Positions 54,657 through 62,703 of a stretch of 64,000 bases of DNA are shown here, piece by piece (the first letter of the stretch is position 1; the number at the start of each line of letters is the position of its first letter). The position numbers and the translations under genes are program-made. The notes below the pieces were generated by a model. The model had not been told where the DNA came from and searched no databases. It worked only from the letters and a program-made list of their open reading frames with translations. Location: positions 1,736,001 to 1,800,000 of the forward strand of contig NZ_CP159289.1 in NCBI RefSeq assembly GCF_040448675.1. The letters are read 5' to 3'. Origin of the DNA: Dyadobacter sp. 676 (GTDB lineage: Bacteria > Bacteroidota > Bacteroidia > Cytophagales > Spirosomataceae).

Positions 54657-57032
54657 TCATTCACTCCGCAGCGATTTAACCGGATTCATCAAAGCTGCCT
54701 TGATCGCCTGGAAGCTGACTGTAAGCAGCGTGATGGCTACCGCGAGCAGTGCCGCAACGACGAACACGACCCAACTTAATTGAATATGATACTCGTATTT
54801 ATCCAGCCAGTCGCTCAGGAAATAGAGCGCAATGGGTGAAGCGATGACGCATGAGATAATCACCAGATATACAAATTCTTTGGAGAGCATCGCCCACATC
54901 TGCGCCACGCTCGCGCCCAATGCTTTACGGATACCGATCTCCTTCGTACGCTGCTCGGCGGTATAAGCGGCCAGTCCAAACAGCCCCAGGCAGGAAATAA
55001 ACACCGCCAGCACCGCAAATACCCGCGCCAGCTTCCCGATCTGCTCCTCAGACCTGAATTTGGCGTCATATTCGTCGTCTGCAAACTTGAATTCGAACGG
55101 CGAATCCGGATCGTGTTTACGGAAAACCGCCTCTACTTTCTTCAAAGCCTTCTCTACGGGCGCGCCCGGCGTAAGTTTGACGTTGATCAGGCTGGCCCAT
55201 TCGTAGTTCAGCATAAAAATAGTCGGCACGGCCGGCTCGTAAGGCGATTGCATGACCATGTCTTTGATGACACCGACCACCTGCCGCGGCTTGCCGTTGT
55301 AGCGGATCGTTTTGCCAATGATATTTTTAAGACCGGTAAGCTTGACGGCCGATTCGTTGAGGATGAATGCGGCGGTGTCGGTGGAGAACTCCCTCGAAAA
55401 ATCGCGACCGTCGACGATTTTCCAGCCAATGGTTTTACCAAAATCATGCGTACAGGCGATCGTCCCGAATAATGGTACCGAGCCAGGCTCCAGTCCTTCC
55501 CATTCAAAGCCGATCTGATTGGAGTAGATGCCCGTAGTAGGGCTCGACGACTCGCTCATTTCGTAAACAGCGCCCGTTTTGAGCAAATCATCTCGCAAAG
55601 GATAATATTTGCCCCATAGATTGGGCGAGATATTAATCTGCAAAAGTCCCTGACGGTCGTAACCAACAGGCCGGTCTTTGGCATGCTGGATTTGCTGAAA
55701 TACGATGATTGTCCCGATAATAAGCGTAATTGAAACAGTGAATTGCAAGACGACCATCACCTTCCGTGGAACAGCCGAATATTTGCCAACCCGGAATGTG
55801 CCTTTCAGAACGGAGAGCGGGTTGAACGACGAGAGGTAAAACGCCGGGTAACTTCCGGCTACCAGGCCTGTAAACAATGCGAAGGCGATCAAAACCAGCC
55901 AGAACTGCCAGTAAAAGAACGGAAACTTCACTTGCTTGCCCGCCAGGCCGTTGAATGCCGGTAACGAGACGAGTACGATCAGGATCGCCAGTACCAGCGC
56001 AAACATGACAACCAGGAACGATTCGCTCAAAAATTGGGCTATCAACTGGCTTTTGAGCGACCCGATCGACTTGCGGATACCCACCTCCTTGGCCCGTTTC
56101 TCCGACCTGGCCGTGCTCAGGTTCATGAAATTAATGCAAGCCAGAAGCAGCACAAAAGCGCCGATTATGCCAAAAAGCCATACGAACTGAATACGCCCGC
56201 CTACATTCCGGCCGTCCTTGAAATCGGAATACAGGTGCCAGCGGCTCATCGGATGCAGCAAATATTGCGGCTTATCGGTTTTTGAGAATGCGTGCGGCAT
56301 TTCCACATCCCGGATTTTACGAGAAACCGTGGCGATATCCGCGTGATCGGCCACCTGCGCGAACCATTGGAAAGAGTGGTTACCCCATTGTGTTTGTGCT
56401 TCCTTCACCCAGCCCTCTGCTTGCAGGTAGTCGTTCCATGGCAGGATCAGGTACAATTCATTGAAATTCGAATTAAAAGGAATATCCTCATAAACGCCCG
56501 TCACCTTCACATCTTTCTTGATATCGAGTTTGAGCGCTTTGTTCAACGGGTCAGCATCACCGAAAAGTGCTTTGGCGAGCGATTCGCATATCACCACCGA
56601 TCCCGGGTTTTTCAGTGCATTATAATCGCCTCGGATCATTTTCAGGCCCAGCATTTCGGGAAGCGAAGGCTGCGCCCACATACCCGTTTTATTGATCTTC
56701 TTATCGCCATTAGCCAGCAAATGCCCGAAATTCCAGGAAGCCAGCGCGGTATGCCGGAAATCCGCCGGATACTTCGTCGCCATTTCCGTTACCGAAGGAA
56801 TGGAAACCGCCGTGCCGGTACCGGTTTCGCCATTGAAGGTCTGGCTGATCCACGCCTGCACGATGCGATCGTAGTTTTTGTGGTATTTGTTATAGGAAAG
56901 TTCATCCCAAACCCACAAGCCGATCAGCATCGTTACGGCAATGCCTACTGCAAGCCCGACGATGTTGATCAGCGAATAAACTTTGTTTTTAAGAAGGTTT
57001 CGGAGCGCGATTACCAGATAGTTCTTGATCAT
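54657..57032 (-). CDS. Permease L: MacB/FtsX-type ABC transporter permease
   Basis: A 791-residue member of the B/C/E/H/L subgroup, located beyond the insert. It has INIVGLAVGIAVTMLIGLWVWDELSY at the first helix, STARSEKRAKEVGIRKSIGSLKSQ near residue 314, RTKEIGIRKALGASVAQ near 699 and QQIQHAKDRPVGYDRQGL between. The first core has GETGTGTAVSIPSVTEMATKY, specific to this copy. The end is NPVKSLRSE. The spacing to M is 75 bp, without the purine/pyrimidine element, and the leader contains no TGTCC palindrome, so it is either read from M or has an unrecognised promoter. Confidence 0.93.
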   Translation of the reverse strand: MIKNYLVIALRNLLKNKVYSLINIVGLAVGIAVTMLIGLWVWDELSYNKYHKNYDRIVQAWISQTFNGETGTGTAVSIPSVTEMATKYPADFRHTALASWNFGHLLANGDKKINKTGMWAQPSLPEMLGLKMIRGDYNALKNPGSVVICESLAKALFGDADPLNKALKLDIKKDVKVTGVYEDIPFNSNFNELYLILPWNDYLQAEGWVKEAQTQWGNHSFQWFAQVADHADIATVSRKIRDVEMPHAFSKTDKPQYLLHPMSRWHLYSDFKDGRNVGGRIQFVWLFGIIGAFVLLLACINFMNLSTARSEKRAKEVGIRKSIGSLKSQLIAQFLSESFLVVMFALVLAILIVLVSLPAFNGLAGKQVKFPFFYWQFWLVLIAFALFTGLVAGSYPAFYLSSFNPLSVLKGTFRVGKYSAVPRKVMVVLQFTVSITLIIGTIIVFQQIQHAKDRPVGYDRQGLLQINISPNLWGKYYPLRDDLLKTGAVYEMSESSSPTTGIYSNQIGFEWEGLEPGSVPLFGTIACTHDFGKTIGWKIVDGRDFSREFSTDTAAFILNESAVKLTGLKNIIGKTIRYNGKPRQVVGVIKDMVMQSPYEPAVPTIFMLNYEWASLINVKLTPGAPVEKALKKVEAVFRKHDPDSPFEFKFADDEYDAKFRSEEQIGKLARVFAVLAVFISCLGLFGLAAYTAEQRTKEIGIRKALGASVAQMWAMLSKEFVYLVIISCVIASPIALYFLSDWLDKYEYHIQLSWVVFVVAALLAVAITLLTVSFQAIKAALMNPVKSLRSE

Positions 57033-57107
57033 GGCCGGTTGATATAAGAAGCGTTTAAAAAGTCATTTGGGGAAAGATGAAAAAAAACTATCGCCGGTTG
57101 CACGGTT

Positions 57108-59523
57108 TCATTCGCTCCTCAATGCTTTTACGGGATTGGTAAGGGCCGCCCTTATACTCTGGAAGCTGATCGTTACCAGGGCGATCAGCACCGCCGCGAT
57201 ACCGGCTACCATAAAGAGCCACCAACTGATTTGCACTTTATAGCTGAAATCCTGTAACCATTCATTCATGAAGTACCAGGCAATCGGCGACGCGATTACC
57301 AGCGCAATCACCACCAGCTTGATAAAATCGATCGAAAACAGTCCGAAGATATTCATTGCCGATGCTCCGATCGCCTTGCGGATGCCCATTTCCTTGGTAC
57401 GCGATTCGGCCATGAACGCAACCACACCATACAGGCCAAGGCATCCGATAAATATCGCGATGAAGCTCAGGATTTTAAAGAGTGAGAGAAACTTGGCTTC
57501 TTTCTCATAGAAACTGTCGATCGTCTGGTCAAAGAAAGTGTATTTGAACAAATAGTCCGGGAAGAGGGCGGACCATGCTTTTTCAATGCGGTTGATCTGC
57601 TCGATCCCCGCATTCTTATCCAGTTTTACGCTCAAAGTCTGGTAGTTATCCCGCATGGTCGTCATTACGCAGGGGATAATTTCCTGATGCAGGGTGTAAG
57701 TATTGAAATTTTTCACAACCCCTACGACGGGTAGCTTAAAATCGCTGCCCCCGATGGTAAGCCGCTTTCCGATGATGTCCTGAAGGTTTTTGAAACCCAT
57801 TTTTTGGGCAAAAGCTTCATTTACCACGTATTCCCGGATCGTGTCCGAGGGCAGATACATTCTGCCGGCCGCCATTTTCAAACCATAAGTATTGAAGTAA
57901 GCCGTATCGGCCGGACGCATCACTACCTCAAAATCAAGAAACTCCGCATCGTTCTCATATTTAAAAGCAGTCTGCCAGTTGCTTCTCGACATCGGGGTAA
58001 AGGCGCTGTAAGTAATCGCTTTGACGCCGGGAATCGCCTGGATATCGGACCGCAATTTTTCCAGAACCCCCTTCTCCTGATTAGGAATGGCAATATTTAC
58101 GATCTCATCCTTCTGAAAGCCCAAATCCATCGAACTGAAATATTTCATCTGGGTGTAAGCAATCAGCGTACCGATCAGGATTACCTGGGAAATAGAGAAT
58201 TGAAGTACGATCAGGCTTTTCCGCAGGCTGGACTGGCCGCTGCCCGCGCTCTGCATCTTGCCTTTCAAAGCAAGTATAGGCTGGTACCCAGAAACAACCA
58301 GCGCCGGATAAAATCCCGCAAGGAAAGTCGTAATAACCGTTAGCACGAGGCAACACAACAACACGTCGCGATCCCGAAAGAACACTACATTCTCGGACTT
58401 TACATTCAGGATATTGCCGACATACGGAAGCAGTATTTGCGCCAGAACAAGCGCCAGGATCACCGAGAATACCGTGATGATTCCGGTTTCCGAGAAATAT
58501 TGCCGCAACAGCTGCCCTCTGGTGCTGCCCAGCACTTTCCGCACGCCTACTTCGCGCGAGCGGCGGAGCCGCCTGCGCGGTAGCGAGGTTCACGAAGTTC
58601 ACGCAAGCCGTAATCAGAATAAAAATGCCGACAAGCGACATGGCCCAGATCATCCCTTTACTGATCGAACGGTTGGCATAATTACCTGTTTTCGTAGCAA
58701 AATGAATGTCTTTGACGGGTTGTAGTACGAATTTTACCTTTTCGGCGTCCTTGGGTTTTCTGTATTTGGTATTGAATGCCAATAGCTGTTGCTCAAACTG
58801 TGCTTCGCTCACATTTTCGGGCAGCATCAGATACACCTGGCCACCACCGTAGGTCGAAACCCAGTCGTCCCAATTCGTGAATGCGCCAAAGTCCTTCAAC
58901 GACGCGAACGACAGCATCGTCGTAAACGGCAGGTTCGTTGTGACGGGCGGATCGGCCACAACCCCGGTTACGACGAAATCCATCTGATTTCTTACCCGGA
59001 TACGCTTCCCCATCGGGTCGGTATCTCCGAAATATCTCCGGGCCTGTGTTTGCGTCAGTACGACCGAGCCCGGATTTTTCAGCGCCTGCCCGGGCGCACC
59101 TTTCAGCCATTTATAGTCGAACATCCGGAAATATTCCGGGCCGATAAAGGCCACATTGTAACCGGGGTCAGAGAATTTTTTCTTCTCCGAGCCTTGCGTG
59201 ACGGTGATCAGCGTCTCGCGCAAACCATAGGTACATGTGACCTGATCCCTGATTTCCGGAAAATCGTTACGTAATGCGGCGAGCGCAGGAAGCGGAATTC
59301 CCGCACCAAATCCCTTCTCCCCATCCTCCACGCTGTGATTCAGCAAGCGGTACAGGCGATCGGCGTTCTTGTGATGGCGGTCGAAACTGAGCTCATACCG
59401 GACTGTAAAAAAGATCAGCAGGCAACACGCCAGGCTCAGCGTAAGCCCTGTAATGTTGATCAATGTAAAATTCCAGTTGCGCCGAAGGTTTCTGAATGAG
59501 GTCGTTAGATAGTTTTTGATCAT
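57108..59523 (-). pseudogene. Permease M: MacB/FtsX-type permease, one-base frameshift
   Basis: The rebuilt protein has 804 residues and starts at the ATG at 59523 (MIKNYLTTSFRNLRRNWNF). The frame breaks in the first FtsX domain. Removing one G near 58565-58566 turns AQAAPPLARSRRA into AQAARRSREVGVRKVLGSTRG, the expected coupling segment at about residue 323. The rest is normal (ESRTKEMGIRKAIGASAMN near 711, end NPVKALRSE). It is the most distant member of the array (INITGLTLSLACCLLIFFTV; CLGLYGVVAF). This break would remove the second half of the protein, unlike those in other genes. Divergent vapB starts 45 bp away. Confidence 0.85.
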
Positions 59524-59545
59524 GGCACCTTATTTTCTATTTTTG
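59515..59545 (+). promoter_or_regulatory. Promoter of the vapBC pair
   Basis: TTTG (59515-59518), a 19-base spacer and TATTTTTG (59538-59545) match the Bacteroidota consensus exactly. The -33 box lies inside the first codons of permease M, so the pair and M have overlapping control regions. Confidence 0.65.
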
Positions 59546-59567
59546 AATACAATTAATAGATTTCCTT

Positions 59568-59783
59568 ATGTTGACTTCTGTTAGCGGAATTTATGAGAAC
59601 GGGAAAATCACATTAGACGAAATTCCCGTAATTCGAAAGAAATCAAAGATTGTCGTGACGTTCCTGGAAGAAATGGACGAACCGAATCACCCAAAGCGCC
59701 GCCTGGGCGGCCTGAAAGGGAAAGTTGGTACTCCTGATGATTTTAATGCTCCATTGGACGACCTCGCTGACGATATGCTTTGA
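59568..59783 (+). CDS. VapB-type antitoxin (DUF2281-like)
   Basis: A 71-residue protein (MLTSVSGIYENGKITLDEIP at the start) with an AbrB-like N-terminal strand pair and an acidic C-terminal tail (DDFNAPLDDLADDML) suited to wrapping the toxin. The family binds its own operator and neutralises the PIN-domain RNase encoded next. The stop overlaps the start of the toxin gene by one base (TGATG), a usual arrangement for such modules. Confidence 0.85.
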   Translation: MLTSVSGIYENGKITLDEIPVIRKKSKIVVTFLEEMDEPNHPKRRLGGLKGKVGTPDDFNAPLDDLADDML

Positions 59784-60184
59784 TGAGATACCTGCTAGAT
59801 ACCCAAATCGCCATTTGGTCGCTGGAAGACCATGCCGGTCTCAAACCAACAGTCCGCAATCTTCTGGAAGATGCTAACAATGCCATATTTATCAGCCCGA
59901 TAAGCTTATTGGAAATATCCATTAAACTTAAACTTGGCAAGCTTCCACAATTTAAAGTGAGTATCGAAAAAGTTACCAGACAAATCCTGAAAGACGGATT
60001 TGAATTGCTTCCGCTCGAACTCGACCATACCTTTGCATATCAATCAATTCCACTTTACGACGACCACCGGGACCCCTTCGACAGGATGTTACTCGCTATT
60101 GCTTTTCGCGAGCAAATTCCGATCGTTTCTTCCGATGAAAAGTTCCTCCGGTACCAATCCTCTGTCTCGATTATATTAAATTGA
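59783..60184 (+). CDS. PIN-domain toxin of VapC type
   Basis: A 133-residue PIN-domain ribonuclease. LLDTQIAIWSL holds the first catalytic Asp, LLEISIK the acidic Glu region, and HRDPFDRMLLAIA the third acidic cluster; VSSDEKFLRY near the end provides the last Asp. Enzymes of this type cut RNA with Mg2+ when free of antitoxin. The ATG at 59783 is chosen over the preceding TTG because it overlaps the antitoxin stop in the coupled form. The pair is inserted between permeases M and N in the opposite orientation to both. Confidence 0.88.
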   Translation: MRYLLDTQIAIWSLEDHAGLKPTVRNLLEDANNAIFISPISLLEISIKLKLGKLPQFKVSIEKVTRQILKDGFELLPLELDHTFAYQSIPLYDDHRDPFDRMLLAIAFREQIPIVSSDEKFLRYQSSVSIILN

Positions 60185-60186
60185 CC

Positions 60187-62601
60187 CTACTCGCTCCTCA
60201 ACGACTTCACCGGGTTCATTAATGCCGCTTTGACGCTCTGGAAGCTGACGGTAACCACTGCCACAAGCCCGGCGGCGAAACCGACCGCCACGAATACCAG
60301 CGGACTGATTTCAATGCGGTAAGGATAATTGTCCAGCCATAGTTGCATAAAATACCAGGCGGCCGGGGTGGCGATCAGGATAGCGATGAGGACCAATTTT
60401 ACAAAGTCTTTCGAAAGCACAAACACCAGATTCGGGATGCTTGCACCCAGCACCTTACGCACGCCGATTTCCTTCGTGCGCTGCTCCATGACGATCAATG
60501 CGACGGCGAATAGCCCGAGACACGACAAAATCACCGCCACGCCCGACGCCAGGCTGAATATCTGCGACAACCTTTCCTCTTCCTTATACCACGCATTGGT
60601 ATTTTCATCGATGAACGAACCCTTAAACTCCGATTCGGGTGTTATTTCCTTCCAAACGGCTTTCAGTTTCTCCATCGACGTCACCAGGCTCTGGGGCGTC
60701 ACACGTACAAAAATGTAACCGATTCCATCGGAATGGGAAAGATACATTGTGATCGGTTTTTTCTCGGATTTGGAAGAGTACAGGTTAAAATCGGGAACGA
60801 CGCCGATAATCTGGTGCTTGACGCCGGCCGTGTCGGTCTGAAAGAACTTGCCGACGGGGTCCTTTTCGCCGATGGCTTTGGCCATGCTTTCGGTGATAAT
60901 GACCCGCCCCATGGAATCAGTCGGATAAGCCGGGTCGAATTCCCTCCCTGCCAGGAGTTTGATATTTAAAGTTTTGAGGTAGTCATAACTGATATGCAGC
61001 CAGTCGGTGGTTACCTCGCGGTCTTTGAAAGTGAACCCGATTACGCTTCGTGAAGTACTTCTGTCGAGCCCTAGGCCCATGTTGACGCCGGAGCCGGTGA
61101 TGCTTACGATATTCGGATCGTTGGCCAGGCGGTTCCGCATCCTGCGCAGGGCGGTTTGCCCGTTGACCTTGCTTCCCACCGGAATGCTGATTACCTGCTC
61201 CTTCTGAAAGCCCAGCGGCTGGTTACGAAGGTGATCAACCTGCTGCATGGCGATGATAGTACAACAAATAAGCAGGCTCGACAATGCGAACTGGGCAATG
61301 ATCAGCGAATTCCGCAGTAAACCGGGCTTTTTAAGCGATACTTTTCCCTTCAGAACTTCCACCGCGTTGAACCTTGACATTTGCAACGCCGGATAACCAC
61401 CCGCCACTAATGTCACGAACAGGAACAGCCCGACGAGCAGCGCGATTTTGTCCGGCTCCAAAATGTATTCCAGGGTCAGCTTGGACCTGAAAGCCGCATT
61501 AAATGCCGGCAGCGATAATACTGCCAGTACTACGCCTGTCAAAAAACCAAGGAAACACACCACAGCCGCTTCGCCCCAGATCTGAAAGAAAAGCTGCTTT
61601 TTCAGCGCACCGAGCGACTTCCGCACACCCACTTCCCGCGCACGGATAAACGAGCGCGCGACGTTCAGGTTTATGAAATTGATGCAGGCGATCAGCAGGA
61701 TAAACAGCCCAATGCCCATCAATGCATAAATCAGCGAACCCTCCTTGCCTCCGGAAATCTCGCGGTTAAAATGGCAGTCTTCAAGCCTTTGAAGACGCAG
61801 GGCGTACACATCTCCCCTGTCGTCGGGCGTTGCGCCTTTCTTTTTCAATTGGGTAAATGTCTCGGCGAAATACTTGGCAGTGAAAGACCTGAGTTTCTTT
61901 TCGAATGCGAGTTTGTCGATCCCCGGCTTCAACTTCACAAAAACGCTATGTGAAAATGCATCCCACTGGTCCTTTTGTTCCTGGTAACCACCAACATTCT
62001 CGCTCCGCAAAAAACCGTCGAATTGCAGGGTGGAATTTTCAGGAAAATCGGCCAGAACGCCTGTCACTACATATTGCTTTTTATTCCCTTCCAGGCCGAT
62101 ATTGATACGCTTGCCCATTGGATCCTCATCCCCGAAAACCGCCTTGGCCATATTCTCGGTGATGACGATGCTGCTTAGGTCCTGCAAGGCGGTCTGCGGC
62201 CCTCCCTTGACAAAAGGGAAGGAGAAGATTTGAAAGAAATCGGGTTCGGTGAATTTGATATTCTTGTCGAGGTATTTCCCTTTGTACTCCACCACATTCG
62301 AGCCGTTGATAATCCGGGCAATGGATTCAATTTCCGGATAATCCTCCTTCAACGCCGGCGTAATCGGAAACGGCATCGATGCCGTACGATCGACACGCTC
62401 CGGGTCGTTCGCGAAAAAGTACAGTTCATATATCCTTTCCTTGTCCGCATGAAAATTATCGTAGGAAAGCGCGAAATAGGCTGTCAAAAAAAGAAAAACG
62501 CTGACGCAGAACGCCACCGACAGACCCACGACATTGATAAACGCGTAACCCTTGCTCTTCCAAAGGTTACGCAGCGCGATTTTGATATAATTCTTAAACA
62601 T
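60187..62601 (-). CDS. Permease N: MacB/FtsX-type ABC transporter permease
   Basis: An 804-residue permease with a distinct first helix (INVVGLSVAFCVSVFLFLTAYFALSY) and first coupling segment NLNVARSFIRAREVGVRKSLGALKKQ near residue 322. The second is MEQRTKEIGVRKVLGASIPN near 712. The first core includes a long insert (AETFTQLKKKGATPDDRGDVY) not seen in the others. The end is NPVKSLRSE. It is separated from vapC by only two bases, tail to tail, and from O by a spacer element. Confidence 0.93.
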   Translation of the reverse strand: MFKNYIKIALRNLWKSKGYAFINVVGLSVAFCVSVFLFLTAYFALSYDNFHADKERIYELYFFANDPERVDRTASMPFPITPALKEDYPEIESIARIINGSNVVEYKGKYLDKNIKFTEPDFFQIFSFPFVKGGPQTALQDLSSIVITENMAKAVFGDEDPMGKRINIGLEGNKKQYVVTGVLADFPENSTLQFDGFLRSENVGGYQEQKDQWDAFSHSVFVKLKPGIDKLAFEKKLRSFTAKYFAETFTQLKKKGATPDDRGDVYALRLQRLEDCHFNREISGGKEGSLIYALMGIGLFILLIACINFINLNVARSFIRAREVGVRKSLGALKKQLFFQIWGEAAVVCFLGFLTGVVLAVLSLPAFNAAFRSKLTLEYILEPDKIALLVGLFLFVTLVAGGYPALQMSRFNAVEVLKGKVSLKKPGLLRNSLIIAQFALSSLLICCTIIAMQQVDHLRNQPLGFQKEQVISIPVGSKVNGQTALRRMRNRLANDPNIVSITGSGVNMGLGLDRSTSRSVIGFTFKDREVTTDWLHISYDYLKTLNIKLLAGREFDPAYPTDSMGRVIITESMAKAIGEKDPVGKFFQTDTAGVKHQIIGVVPDFNLYSSKSEKKPITMYLSHSDGIGYIFVRVTPQSLVTSMEKLKAVWKEITPESEFKGSFIDENTNAWYKEEERLSQIFSLASGVAVILSCLGLFAVALIVMEQRTKEIGVRKVLGASIPNLVFVLSKDFVKLVLIAILIATPAAWYFMQLWLDNYPYRIEISPLVFVAVGFAAGLVAVVTVSFQSVKAALMNPVKSLRSE

Positions 62602-62624
62602 AAGAAGGTATTTTTAAGGACAAG

Positions 62625-62703
62625 CGGAAAAGAGAGGAAGAGGAAAGGGAAAAAGGAGAACAGGAAACTCCTTTCCTCCACCCTTCCGTTCCTCCTTCCT
62701 CCG
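62625..62703. repeat. Purine/pyrimidine inverted-repeat spacer, O/N junction
   Basis: Purine arm 62625-62667 (GGAAAAGAGAGGAAGAGGAA-type) and pyrimidine arm 62668-62703 (CTCCTTTCCTCCACCCTTCC onward). It lies about 34 kb from the B/C copy, which shows the element is not confined to one operon. Confidence 0.65.

Noticed and set aside
24221..62703. Purine/pyrimidine spacers as CRISPR repeats or insertion-sequence ends
   Set aside because: Units differ in sequence, occur once per junction at gene-length intervals, have no target-site duplications and no transposase gene lies between them.
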